This document shows, piece after piece, positions 47,517 through 60,319 of a stretch of 64,000 nucleotides of DNA. Position 1 is the stretch's first letter; the number at the start of each line of letters is the position of its first letter. Under the pieces are notes generated by a model. The model had not been told where the DNA came from. It worked only from the letters and a program-made list of their open reading frames with translations, and did no database searches. Both the position numbers and the translations under genes were made by a program. Source of the DNA: Sciurus carolinensis (Eukaryota > Chordata > Mammalia > Rodentia > Sciuridae); assembly GCF_902686445.1 (NCBI RefSeq), contig NC_062221.1:35046575-35110574 (forward strand), read 5' to 3'.

Positions 47517-50500
47517 ATGACTGGGAATACAAATCATGTCTCAATAATAACCCTGAATGTTAATGGCTTGAACTCATCAATCAAAAGACATAGACTGGCA
47601 GATTGGATTAAAAAGAAAGATCCAACAATTTGCTGCCTGCAAGAGACTCATCTCATAGAAAGAGATACACACAGACTAAAGATGAAAGGATGGGAAAAAA
47701 CATACAATGCACATGGACACAGCAAAAAAGCCAGAGTATCCGTTCTCATATCAGATAATGTGGACTGCAAGCCAAAGTTAGAAGGGATAAAGAATGACAT
47801 TTCATACTGCTTAAGGGAGCCATAAATCAGCAAGACATGACAATCATAACTATCTATTCCCCAAACAGTGAAACATCCATATATGTCAAACAAATCCTTC
47901 TCAATTTTAGAAATCAAATAGACCACAACACAATAATACTAGGTGATTTTAACACACCTCTCTCAACACTGGACAGATCTTCCAAACAAAAATTGAACAA
48001 AGAAACTGTAGATCTAAATAACACAATCAATAATTTAGATTTAATGGACATACATAGAATATACCATCCAACAAAGAGTGAATACACTTTCTTCTCAGCA
48101 GCACATGGATCAAAAATAGACCATATTTTATGCCACAAAGCTAATGTTAGCAAATACAAGAAGACAGAGATACTTACCTTGTATTCTATCAAATCATAAT
48201 GAATTGAAATTAGAAATAAATGACAGAATAAAAAACAGAAACTACTCCAACACCTGGAGATTAAATAATATGCTATTGTATGATGAATGAATAACAGAAG
48301 ATATCAGGAAGGAAAATAAAAAATTCTTAGAGGTAAATGAGAACAAAGAAACATCATACTAAAATCTATGAAACCAGTACTTAGAGGAAAATTTATTTCA
48401 TGGAGTGCATTCAATAAAAGAAGAAAAAATCAACAAATAAATGACCTAACACTACAGCTCAAAGCCCAAGAAAAAGAAGATCAAAGCAACACCAAAATTA
48501 GTAGAGGACAGGAAATAGTTAAAATCAGAGCTGAAATCAACGAAATTGAAACAAAAGAAACAATTGAAAAAATAACAAAATAGATAGTTGGTTCTTTGAA
48601 AAAAAAAAAATTGATAAACCCTTAGCCACAGTAAAAAAGAGGAGAGAGAAAAGAAGCCAAATTACTAAAATTCAGAATGAACAGGAAATATCACAACAGA
48701 CATGATTGAAATGCAAAACATAATTAGAAGTTATTTTGAAAATCTACACTCCAACAAAATAGAAAATCTTGAAGACATCAACAGGTTTCTAGAGACATAT
48801 GAATTATCTAAACTGAACCAGGAGGACATACACAATTGAAATAGATCAATTTCAAGAAATGAAATGGAAGAAGTCATCAAAAATCTACCAACAAAGAAAA
48901 GTCCAGGACCAGATGGGTTTTCAGCCGAGTTCTAAAAAACCTTTAAAGAAGAGCTCATTCCAACACTTCTCAAAGTATTCCATGAAATAGAAGAGGAGGG
49001 ACCCTTCCCAAACTCATTCTATGAAGCCAATATCACCCTGATAACTGAAGCAGACAGAGACACATCGAGAAAAGAAAATTTCAGACCAATATCCTTAATG
49101 AACATTGACGCAAAAATTCTCAACAAAATCTTAGCAAATCGCATACAGAAATATAGTAAAAAGAAAGTGCACCATGATCTAGTGGGTTTTATCCCAGGGA
49201 TGCAAGGTTTGTTCAACATCCGGATATCAATAAATGTAATTTACCATATCAACAGACTTAAAGTCACGAATCACATGATTACTGCAATAGATTCAGAAAA
49301 GCATTTGATAAAATACAGCATCCCTTCATGCTCAAACACTAGAAAAAATAGGGATAGTGGGAACATTCCTTAACATTGTAAAAGTCATCTATGCTAAGCC
49401 CATGGCCAATATCATTCTAAATCATGCAAAACTGAAAGCATTTCCCCTAAAAACTGGAACAAGAAAGGAATGCCCTCTTTCACCATATGTATTCAACATT
49501 GTCATCGAAACTCTAGTCAGAGCAATTAGACAGACCAAGGAAATTAAAGGGATACAAATAGGAAAAGAAGAACTCAAACTATCCCTATTTGCTGATGACA
49601 TGATTATATATTTAGAGGAATCAGGAAATTCCACCAGAAAACTTTTAGAACTGATAAGTGAATTCAGGAAAGTAACAGGTTACAAGATCAATGTTCATAA
49701 ATCCAATGCATTTTTATACATAAGTGATGAATCTTCAGAAAGAGAAGTTAGGAAACTACCTCATTCACAATAGTTTTGAAAAAAATAAAATACTTGGGAA
49801 TCAATCTCATAAAAGAGGTGAAAGACTTCTACAATGAGAACTACAGAACACTAAAGAAAGAAATTAAAGAAAACCTTAGAAGATGGAAAGATATCCCATG
49901 TTCTTGGATAGGCAGAACTAATATTGTCAAAATGGCCATACTACCAAAAGTGCTATAGAGATTCAATGCAATTCCAATTAAAATCCCAATGACGTACCTT
50001 ACAGAAATAGAGTAAGCAATCACGAAATTCATCTGGAAGAATACAAAACCCAGAATAGCGAAAGCAATCCTTAGCAGGAAGAGTGAAGCAGGGGGTATCA
50101 CAATACCAGACTTTCAACTATACTACAAAGCAATAGTAACAAAAATGGCATGGTATTGGCACCAAAATAGACAGGTAGATCAATGGTACAGAATAGAGGA
50201 TAGGGACACAAACCCAAATAAATATAATTTTCTCATACTAGACAAAGGTGCCAAAAACATGCAATGGAGAAAAGATAGCCTCTTCAACAAATGGTGCTGG
50301 GAAAACTGGAAATCCATATGCAACAGAATGAAAATAAACCCCTATCTCTCACCCTGCACAAAAATCAACTCAAAATGGATCAAGAATCTTGAAATCAGAC
50401 CAAAGACTTAGCATCTTACAGAAGACAAAGTAGGTTCAAATCTTCAACATGTCGACTTAGGACCAGATTTCCTCAACAGGACTCCCATAGCACAAGAAAT

Positions 50501-51165
50501 AAAAGCAAGAATCAACAACTGGGATAGATTCAAACTAAAAAGCTTTCTCTCAGCAAAGGAAACTATCAGCAATGCGAAGAGAGAGCCTACAGAGTGGGAG
50601 AAAATCTTTGCCAGTCATACTTCAGATAAAGCACTAATTTCCAGAATATATAAAGAACTCAAAAAACTCTACACCAAGAATACAAATAACCCAATCAAAA
50701 AATGGGCTAAGGGAATGAACAGACACTTCACAGAAGAAGATCTACAAGCAATCAAAAGATATATGAAAAAAATGTTCAACATCTCTAGTAATAATAGAAA
50801 TGCAAATCAAAACTATCTGAAGATTTCATCTCACCCAAATTAGAATGGCGATTATCAAGAATACAAGCAACGATAGGTGTTGGCAAGGATGTGGGGAAAA
50901 AGGTACACTCATACATTGCTGGTGGGGTTGCAAATTAGTGCAGCCCCTCTAGAAAGCAGTGTGGAGATTCCTTAGAAAACTTGGAGTGGAACCACCATTT
51001 GACCCAGCTATCCCACTTCTTGGCCTATACCCAAAGACTTAAAATCAGCATACTACAGTGATGCAGTCACATCAATGTTCATAGCTGCTCAGTTCACAAT
51101 AGCCAGATTGTGGGACCAACCTAGATGCCCTTCAATGGATAAAAGGATTAAGAAACTGTGGTATG

Positions 51166-51235
<70 letters not shown>

Positions 51236-51376
51236 GGAATATTACTCAGACATAAAAATAATAAAATCGTGGCATTTGCAGGCAAATGGATGAAATTGGA
51301 GAATATTATGCTAAGTGAGATAAGCCAATCTCAAAAAAACCAAAGACTAATGATCTCGCTGATAAGTGGATCATGA
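47517..51376 (+). pseudogene. L1 ORF2 (endonuclease / reverse transcriptase), broken
   Basis: ORF2p nicks target DNA and reverse-transcribes L1 RNA. The span of about 1,286 codons fits a full-length ORF2. The endonuclease begins MTGNTNHVSIITLNVNGLN, with QETHL near 47637-47651, GDFN at 47942-47953, and a KIDHIL block near 48115-48132. The SDH motif reads SNH near 48190, next to a frame change. The reverse transcriptase carries FADD at 49588-49599 in the segment 49357-49773. The C-terminus runs to the stop at 51374-51376. Frames break near 47815, near 48185, at a TAA near 48934, between 49098 and 49373, at 49773, near 49958, and again before 51075. A CA/TA microsatellite expands codons near 51168-51234. 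Confidence 0.94.
51168..51234. repeat. (AC)n(AT)n microsatellite inside L1 ORF2
   Basis: About 38 bases of AC followed by about 30 bases of AT, at the place where the sister L1 copy (about 53653-53665) has only 'gtgtatatatacaatgg'. It grew from a short L1-encoded TATACA seed. Confidence 0.97.
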
Positions 51377-51594
51377 CACATAATGGGGAGTGGGGGGGGC
51401 AAGAATGGAGGAAGGAGGGACTGTATAGAGGAATAAGAGGGGTGGGAGGCATGGTGGGGAAGAAAAAAGAACAACAGAATGAATCAAAAACTATTACCCT
51501 AGGTAAATATATGATTACACAAATGGTATGCCTCTACTTCATGTACAGAGAAATAAGATGTATCCCATTTGTTTACAATAAAAATGAATTTAAA
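51377..51594 (+). other. L1 3'UTR with G-rich polypurine tract
   Basis: Runs of G (about 51384-51462) within a nearly pure purine stretch, followed by 'ttgtttacaataaaaatgaa' and a short A tail. G-rich 3'UTR tracts are a known L1 feature and can form quadruplex structures. The same tract occurs at about 53820-53903. Confidence 0.85.
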
Positions 51595-51606
51595 AAATTA
51601 TTTAAT

Positions 51607-53136
51607 GATATTAACAGCACTAGTTTTGCTTACAAGATTTCAATCTGCATACAGAGTTCCAGTCATAGAACAACAAATGTTAGTATATCTTTGAGAATAT
51701 ATTTGTTTACTGGGAATATAGCATTAATTTAATTGCTAATTTAATATATACCCATGATATGAAATAAACACAAATCTTTGGAAATTAGTTTCAAATATGA
51801 GAAAATCAGACTTAGAAAAATTTGATAAATAGTACTCTTCACCACTACAATTTCTAAGTCATTTACTACAAACTTTAGACTTAATATTACAAACTAATGT
51901 GCAGTTGTAAAATAGAGCATATATAATCGCAATGTGACACTTATAGACAAATACATTTGGTTTTATTGAATAAGGTCATCATATTTTGCATACATTGATT
52001 TTTATTTTACTGCATCATGATGATACTTTGAATGTGTGAATTTAAAGGGTTAAATTTACAGATCAAGAAAACTTTTAGCTTTGTCATAGAAATTTATATT
52101 AAATTCTTCTAGGATTTTCAGTCATTACTTTCCTTCAAATAATATTCAAACTGTCTAGGACTCTAATGATAAAGTTATCAGAGCAAGACCTAATGATCAT
52201 TTTTTCCATAAATCTTTTTATTTAAATGTAGCATAAACAACTTAAGTTTTCTAAAAATTTTATGTCTCTTAGGCCCAAAGTTTTTTCTTAATCAACAACA
52301 TGATATAACAAAAATTAAGATAAAAATTTTCTCAACGAGTCAAAGTTTTTAATAGGATTTTGATATGATTGTAGATTCTCCAGTTTCACCTTATTTTACT
52401 TCTTGTTGAAAACTACTTTGCCAGAAAAGTAAAGAATCATCTATTTTCATACTGAGTATTATACTCTAACATGTGTATTTCTATTCTAATTTAAAACAAT
52501 TATATTCAATCAGGTAACCCTCCTCGTCACTGATTGCCTGAGTTGCCAATCAAAATTTGCCTAGAACACCCTTACTGTCACAGGATACTGAAAATGTTGT
52601 TTATAATTCAATACTAACCTGAAGATCTTTTACTTGAAAACAAACACTGTTTTACATCATGGGTATGTTCTCACTTTGTGGTCATCAATACTAATATTAA
52701 ATTCCTTTGGTTTAAATATTTGGTATTCTATAATTGCAGTAAGCTCATATTTATAATCATGAGCATGAATAATATCTGCTCTCCCAGGATTTTATATATG
52801 TAAGTGTATTGTGAGAAATTAATGAGTAAAGAAGTTATTACAATGTAGAAATACGATGCAACCAAAGGAATTGCTAGGACACCTAATTGAATGTGAACTC
52901 TCCCAAGTATAGGAGGTCACTAAAGATTGTCTAGAGGAAGATAAAGATGGTCAGATCTGAAAGATGTTGTGAACTTCCTATGTACATGTCTGTGGGGAGG
53001 GTAAGATTGTCGAGAAAGGCATAGGAGGTAATCATGAGTCGGAAATAAAGAGGAATGTTTCAGCAATGGACATAGAAAAGTGAGTCAATCCAATGATGCA
53101 AATTAAAATTTGGTAGAAATCCAATGATGGCCTATT
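51607..53136. other. Mostly unclassified DNA
   Basis: AT-rich to about 52800. 52830-53110 is less AT-rich and, together with 54035-54300, resembles a degenerate dispersed repeat split by the L1 at 53137, but I cannot name the family. Confidence 0.4.
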
Positions 53137-54032
53137 TCCTATATAAAGAACTCAAAAAACTCTACACCAAGAATACAAATAACCCAATCAAAAAATGGGC
53201 TAAGGAAATGAACAGGCACTTTACAGAAGAAGATATGCAAGCAATCAAAAGATATATGAAAAAATGTTCAACATCTCTAGTAATAAGAGAAATGCAAATC
53301 AAAACTATCCGAAGATTTCATCTCACCCAAATTAGAATGGCGATTATCAAGAATACAAGCAACGATAGGTGTTGGCAAGGATGTGGGGAAAAAGGTACAC
53401 TCATACATTGCTGGTGGGGTTGCTAATTAGTGCAGCCACTCTGGAAAGCAGTGTGGAGATTCCTTAGAAAACTTGGAATGGAACCACCATTTGACCCAGC
53501 TATCCCACTCCTTGGCCTATACCCAAAGGACTTAAAATCAGCATACTGCAGAGAAAAACCACATCAATTTTCATAGCTGCTCAATTCACAATAGCCAGAT
53601 TGTGGAACCAACCTAGATGCCCTTCAATGGATGAATGGATAAACAATCTGTGGTGTATATATACAATGGAATATTACTTAGACATAAAGAATAATAAAAT
53701 TATGGCATTTGCAGGCAAATGGATGAAATTGGAGAATATTATGCTAAGTGAGATAGGCCAATCTCAAAAAACCAAAGGACGAATGATCTCGTTGATAAGT
53801 GGATGATGACACATAATAGGGAGTGAGAGGGGGGCAAGAATGAAGGAAGGAGGGACTGTATAGAGGGAAAAGAGGGGTGGGAAGGGTGGGGGGGAAGGAA
53901 AAAATAGCAGAATGAATCAAAAACTATTACCCTATGTAAATGTATGATTATACAAATGGTATGCCTCTACTTCATGTACAGAGAAACAAGATGTATCCCA
54001 TTTGTTTACAATAAAAATAAATTTTAAAAAAA
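53137..54032 (+). mobile_element. 5'-truncated L1, ORF2 end and 3'UTR
   Basis: Nearly the same sequence as 50649-51600 of the full-length L1, with scattered single-base differences and without the expanded microsatellite. ORF2 C-terminal fragments appear at 53124-53426 and 53600-53806. The 3'UTR G-rich tract is present, followed by an A-rich tail (about 54008-54030). No clear target-site duplication was found at the ends. Confidence 0.95.
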
Positions 54033-54579
54033 GAAAGAGATCTGACTTGAGATCAGAGATGAGTAGAGTTGAAAGATTTTTGGATATTTAAGTAACATAA
54101 GGCTAGAATTTTAGGACTTGATTTAAGGTTGGGGGAATTAGAGAATGGTATGAATCAAAATGACTCAGTTTTATTGCTGGAGAGGATCTTTTATTGATAC
54201 AAGAATAAGATTTCTGGGGATATAGTCAGTTTATGAACATGTTGAGAATATAAAAATTGGTATAGATCATATTATTGGCATTTCCACTCCTATCATAAAC
54301 AGTATGAAACACAGAAGAGGTATATTTTTTGGAGATAAAGGTTCTGAGAAGGGTTACTTTTCTGTGGATTTTGATAGCATGTTATTCAGCAATCTCTTTC
54401 TCAGGAACATTCACGTTACAATAGCATTTCAAAATCTTATTTTTTTAACAGAAAAACTCAAATTTATTATTACATTTAACAAATCTCAAGGTTAAAGTTT
54501 CTATCTAGACCATTATTTTTTATAGAGAAAATATTTATCACATGTATAAAACATGAAAAAAGAATTAAAATCATAAAAT

Positions 54580-54800
54580 AAAATAATCCCCTTCCAATTA
54601 ATAAGAAAAAAAGAAAAACAGCACAGTATAAAAAATGTGCAAGAGATATGAACATCCATATCACACAATAAGAAATACAAATGACATATATTTTTTATGA
54701 AAATAATTGACTTTCCTTATCATTGTAAAAATGAAACCAAACTATATTTTATTCATCACATTGGAAGCATTTCTTGAAATGAGATACTATCAGGATTGTA
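54580..54800 (+). mobile_element. Ancient L1M ORF2 fragment
   Basis: 'gtgcaagagatatgaacatc', 'aataagaaatacaaatgaca' and 'cttgaaatgagatactatca' follow the order of old L1 ORF2 C-terminal coding with many changes and small deletions. It is far older than the L1 copies at 45-54 kb. Confidence 0.6.
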
Positions 54801-56510
54801 AGGGTATAAAGAATGAACTGACATGGTCTTCCATAAGGCAGTCAAAATCTTATTTTTAACAGACACCAATCACAACCAAAACTAGATTCACATAATATAC
54901 TGTTGAGCTTAAAGATTATGGAATTGAGTGCACAGCAAATGATGTTTGTTTCAACTTTCTGCCCCACAGGAGGTATTATGTCTGAAAAATACATTTTATT
55001 ATTTATATTGTAATTGAAATACATGGAGCCTGAAACAAGGGGTAGAGTTGGGAAATGCAACTCTCACAAATAACGGTAAATTTCTTGATAGGGAAATGTT
55101 TGTTTTCTAACTTCTAATATGTGGCCTCTGCTAGTGTAGATTTTTTATATGGAGTGAGAATGCATTTATTAGAAGATATTTTGACAGTTTCAAGGAACTG
55201 AAAGTTGAAACGATACCTGAGAATTTTGGGCCTTTGATGACCCAATCGAACAGGAAAATGAAGACTTTACTGTGGTGCCAGGATAATTGATCCAGATTCT
55301 CAAGGTGTCACTACACAATTGTGGCATGGGTATCTATAACTCAGAATATCCTGCAAAGTGATCTCAACCACCACGTTTCTTATGGAAAATGTATGTTATA
55401 CTGCCATGATCCAATATGAGAATTTCCAGGTGCTTAAAGTATGCAGCCATGAGTAATTTATCTGATTTGAGGAATCTCAACCAACTGAGATTTTACTGAA
55501 AGCAAATAACACAAGAAATGCCATAAAAGGAAAAAAATTCTAAAATACAAAATATAATATTGTGTTGCATTGCAGAAATCAGAATTTTACTAGGTATCCA
55601 CACAGTGTGCTTCTGTGTGGTATATTTTATCTATCTACCTATTCTTCCTCCACCTATCTACTTATCTATCCATCATATACAAGTTCTTCTTTTATTCTCT
55701 TACAATATTTTATACAATAGTAGTGTATTTTATATAGTATAGATAATTTTTAAATTTAGTTCATAAGAATACATTATAGACAGATGGGAATACAGACATA
55801 ACTTTAAAGAGATGAACCACTTAGAAAGAGGAACAGTGTTGAAATGTTGGGTCATTTCTTTTGGATTAGAGGGTATTTTCTTTTTCATTTTTATGGGGTG
55901 TGAATGTATTATGTTGAATGGTCACATATTCTAAGTTCTAGAGTTGTTACTTGAAAATTTAAATGTAAATAGGATGTGTGTGTATATTTATTGATAAGAT
56001 GGGTAGGATGGTGTACAGCACTGAGTTTCAATTCATTGTAGCAATTAACAGGTACTGCAAAATATAGAAAGTTAAAAAAATGCATCCCTCTGACTTTCTT
56101 GTACCTAGAAGAATACATTATTTTCATTAACCAAATGTAACTGTGTGAGAAGTTCTATGTACAAAGCATGTTTTCTGACACTTTTGCAGCTTCTGTTGGT
56201 AAGCTTAATCACGAAAGTGTTTACATTGCTGGGGAGACATTTTGATATTGTTGGTATTTGCTGATAAAACTGCCTTATGATTGTGGAAGAAAATTATTGT
56301 TCTTTTTATAACATATTTTTGTAGTGTAGCATTTTAAGTCATCACTAAAAGCTCAGTCTACATTCTTCCTTCAACCACCACATGCTTTCTGTAAGCCCTG
56401 TAATGGTTTGTGGCTAGATAACCTAGCCACGGCAAATTTTATTTCTTGCAGGTGAGCACTGATCAATGCAATGAAGACATCAAATATGAAAACTCTTTTT
56501 CACTTCATGT
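54801..56510. other. Unclassified DNA
   Basis: AT-rich overall. 55150-55500 is more balanced in composition and could be a fragment of an old repeat or retrocopy, but I could not match it. Short ORFs (54842-55060 minus, 55560-55742 plus, 55909-56127 minus) have no recognisable features. Confidence 0.4.
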
Positions 56511-56760
56511 GTTTCTTTATTTTTTTATTTTTTATTTTTATTTTTTGGTACCTGAGATGGGACCCAGAGGCACTTACCACTGAACCACATCCTCAGACCT
56601 TTTTATGTATTATTTAGGGACAAGGTCTCACTACATTGCTTAGGGCTTCACTAAGTTGTTAGAGCTTCACTAAGTTGCTGAGGCTGTCTTTGAACTTGTG
56701 AACCTACTGCTTCAGCCTCCCGATTGGCCAGGCTTATAGGTGTGTACCACCGTGCCCAGT
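56511..56760 (-). repeat. B1-dID composite SINE with internal duplication
   Basis: Plus-strand order: T-rich tail, 'gatgggacccagaggcactt', 'aaccacatcctcagaccttt' (reverse ID part), then 'gggacaaggtctcactacat' and 'tataggtgtgtaccaccgtg' (reverse B1 left end). The segment 'gcttcactaagttg' occurs twice (about 56644-56658 and 56665-56679), lengthening the B1 part. Confidence 0.93.
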
Positions 56761-59289
56761 TACATTTTTCTATTTTTTGAAAAAGGGTGATCTCAGAATC
56801 TAAATGAGTAAGAACTCTATCATGATTAACACTATTTGGAAATGATACAAGGAAGAGTGGGGAGGCCTCCTATTTAGTATTTTATATTTACAGTTTTTAA
56901 TAGCCTCTACCTCTATCATAAACTCTGTCCTTTTAGATATGCAGATAATTAGTTACGGAATACTTGAGTAATAAAAATATGAAAGGTTATATATTGGGGG
57001 AAAATGTCCCCCTTTTCCTTTTCCTTAACTTACACCATACTATAAATGAAATTGGTCTTTCCTGAGAGTAAAGGTAGAGTAAGTGATTCCTAGTCTATAA
57101 TTTGTCAAGAAAAGCAAAAATGATGTCTCATTGAAAAAGATTACAGTAGTATAGCCTTTCCAAAAGTTTAAATGTATTTCAAGTACATTCAATCAAAAGG
57201 AATGAATGAGTCATCAACAGAGCAAAGAGTGAATAGAGTACCCAGTCATATTTTTTATCCATTTAGTATTTGTATGAGCTCAGTGCGTATATCTTTAACA
57301 GTAGAAAGATTCTGAAGTTTATAGTCATAATTTTTATCTCTAGTGATACTGCCATTTCTCAAAAAGACTTAAGGGAAGTGCTATGCTAACAGATTCCTAT
57401 TATTAATACTCCTTGCTATTTTAGTGTAAGAGTTGCTCCTTGATTTTTCAAGGCTAATCTGTATATTAACCTCCAGGCAAAGGGTCAGATGACTTACATG
57501 GCAAGCAATTATAATAGAAAAAATGTAGAAATGTGTTATTGCATAATGAAATACTAAAAATTATTTAAGTAAAAGATTTTGCTTTGGAAATTAGTAACTA
57601 TACTCAGTTCAACTTTTTAGTACATCATGTAAATATACCAGGATTTGCTAAAAACCTGTACTGTAGGGCACTGAGGCTAGGCATTAAATACTAATAACTT
57701 TCTCTGACACCATAAAACAGTTCCCAGACCTTACAAAATAATGATATTTTTCAAATAAATTCCTGTAAAATAATAACCCAAGTCTCATCAGGGAATGCTA
57801 TGAAACTTGACTCGTATTCTCTTTTATTGACGGATGTTTAAGATCATAGAAAGTTTACAAGAGCAGGTTTATGTATCAGAAACTGCAAAATTTGAAAATA
57901 ACTCCTCCAAAGTGGTTCAATTAATATTTTTGCAAAAACCAAATTGATTTACACTAATCCAATCTAGACTTTAGAATGCCTGAACTCCACAGTCCAATCA
58001 AAAGCTCCAAAAAGGAAATGAAAAATTAATAAACTAAGAATATCAGGGGATTAATTTAAAAGGACAGTTTAGCAGAGGGGTTGCAAACCTCTAGTTGAGG
58101 TAGAAAGAAGAAAGATGTTTCTTAGAATATAACTAGGTTTTGTTTTATCTTAGTTTTCTTATTATTGCCTTCAGCTGTGCAAAGTCTTGATGTTCCTTCT
58201 TTTAATATTTACCTGAATATATGTCCTAAATGAATCCTGCTTAGATTCCTGACACTGTTCCTTTACAAATCCACACTTTCAGGTTTTGTCCAGACTCAGG
58301 CATTAATACCAATTCAGTTCCTGTTTACAGAGAAACAGGAGATCCTGGATTTTTGAAAGTGCCCAGCCATCAGATTCAGGCTTATTAAGTTATTGGAAAC
58401 CTGAGAAGAGCTCTTTAGCCTTATTTCTGAAGAGTCAGCTGGTTCCATGACTAAGCTTGAATTTCAGTATCCGGGCCTCTGGGATTTTGTTTTTTCCTTG
58501 TTTGTCTTTTATTGTATACCAATTCAGTATTTTTGTTCTGTGTGGTCCTGCTTTACCCTGGTATCCTAGCCTTCACACACAAAATATAGGACAATAGCTA
58601 ATTTCAAATTTCAGATAAGCAACAAAGAATTTTTCCTTAGTAAGTGTCCTAAACAACACTGGAAATATCTGTAGACTGTTTTCTCTTTTTGAAGATTACA
58701 GTTACATATGCAAGAATATGGATAAACATTTTATTTCATATTATTCACTATTAATCTAAAATTCAAGTTCAACTGGGTGTCCTGTAGGTGATTGGCAACT
58801 TCAGGCTAACTTCTCAATGATTTCCCAATTGCAGTCATGATTTGCCTGAATGTCCCATGCTGACAGCTATCAGAACCCATGCTTTCCTGAACTATTGAAA
58901 TCCACTTCCCTTTCTGGTTTTTATGAGTTAATCATTTTCTATATTCTGTGAATAATTTCCTCTTGGTAGCACATCCTATGTGTCTGTACACATTTCCACT
59001 TCCTGCCTGCTGTTTCTTGTGTATGGCTGGTATTCTACCAACATGCATGGTCTGATAAACCTCTCCCAGCAGGCTTATTATTCCCACTTCACTGATACAG
59101 TACTAGTTTGGTCTGGGGCAATTCTATTAAAAGTAGCAAATAATTATGCAGTTTCTACTGGGTTCCAACATTGTGTGATATTCTGAAAAGACCAAAAAAG
59201 AAAAGGCATGTGTTTCATCCTTAGGGACCTCAGACTCAAGCAGAGGAATAGTTATTAAAAGTGATGATTGTAGTAATCACTACCACTTT
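56761..59289. other. Unclassified AT-rich DNA
   Basis: No gene or repeat is supportable. The 68-residue ORF at 58980-59186 has no recognisable motif. Confidence 0.5.
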
Positions 59290-59425
59290 TGGATACTTAA
59301 TACATTCAGAAAGATTCTCTCTTAATTCTTCCAGCAATCCTGTCAACTGTTTTCTCTTTAAGAAAATAAAATAGAGATCCTGAGGTTCACCAAGTTTTCT
59401 AGATCTAGACCTGACTCCAGATTCA
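59290..59425 (-). repeat. MIR SINE fragment
   Basis: The plus strand 'cttaattcttccagcaatcc', 'gaaaataaaatagagatcct' and 'gaggttcaccaagttttcta' follows antisense MIR order. It is highly diverged. 59426-60197 is unclassified. Confidence 0.5.
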
Positions 59426-60197
59426 ATTTACATGACAGTTGCCTCAACTCAAATGAATCTATTACTATCACCATCGTATAAAGTTTATGTTCCTTATAAA
59501 CTGAGGAGGGAAGCTACACGTGGTAACTTGTTATGTGTGGTTATTTCTTTGTTGTTGCTTGTTTCTTCTGTGGCATTGGTGACACTGGTTAAAAAGACTG
59601 TAATTATTAGGATTTCTGAATTCTTTCTAATACCTATAGAGCTAATGTAATCGAATATGATTGGTATTTATGCTCTTAGGAGAGAAGTTGATTTAAATAG
59701 AAGTGATGATCAGGGTAGACAATAGAGAGATTGATTTTGCTTCTACATCCACCTTGCATTCAGAGGTGGCTTTTCATCAGCAGCAGGTCAGTAAGTTGGT
59801 CTTTCTACTATAGAAATAGTGATGCAAGGAAATAACCTCATCTTGTTCTTTCTTTAATATGCATCTTCTAACTTTTTCCCCCCAAAAGTCATCTGTGCTA
59901 TGAATAGTATGTGCAAAAAGTGGTGATATTCTTGGTGGAGTTTCTGGGATAATTAGAGACTTGCATTTATTTCAATGCCAACTTTTCTTTCTGGATTAAC
60001 ATAATGGTGGCAATGAGGGGGAATTTAATCACATTTGTTTACCTTTATCATTAATGAAATCTACATATATTTAGTGAATGACAGAGATGTGCCAATCCTG
60101 TTCCACATTGATTCCTGCAGAAAATCTTCCTCTGCCCACAGCTCAAAGGGGCTTCCTCAGCTCTGGATACTGAAGCACAACTCCTTCCTAAAATGCA

Positions 60198-60290
60198 GTC
60201 TCTAAATAAAATTAAAAATGAGGCTGGGGGAATGTGGCTCAGTGGTTGAGTGCCCCCGAGTTCAATCCCCAGTACCAAAATAAAATAAAA
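60198..60290 (+). repeat. Truncated B1-dID composite SINE (ID part)
   Basis: A short 'gtctctaaataaaattaaaa' joint, as found between the two halves of the composite, is followed by 'ggctgggggaatgtggctca', 'gttcaatccccagtacca' and an A-rich tail. The B1 left part is missing. Confidence 0.9.
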
Positions 60291-60319
60291 GTTCTTTTTT
60301 ACCTCTGTTAATAGTGGCA

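Larger units (their letters stand above)
45286..51594 (+). mobile_element. Full-length L1 retrotransposon, inactivated
   Basis: A complete L1 of about 6.3 kb: GC-rich 5'UTR (45286-46452), ORF1 (46453-47405), short spacer with an A run (47406-47516), ORF2 (47517-51376) and 3'UTR with a G-rich polypurine tract, ending in an A-rich tail. A perfect 12-bp target-site duplication 'aaattatttaat' lies at 45274-45285 and 51595-51606. Both ORFs are broken by frameshifts and stops, so it cannot move on its own. Its 3' part closely resembles the truncated copy at 53137-54032. Confidence 0.95.

Noticed and set aside
49357..49773. Live reverse transcriptase (FADD motif present in an open segment)
   Set aside because: It is one open segment of an L1 ORF2 interrupted by several stops and frameshifts on both sides.
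56990..57012. Short G5/C5 hairpin as a possible terminator or structured RNA
   Set aside because: A single short stem in AT-rich DNA with no transcript context; expected by chance.
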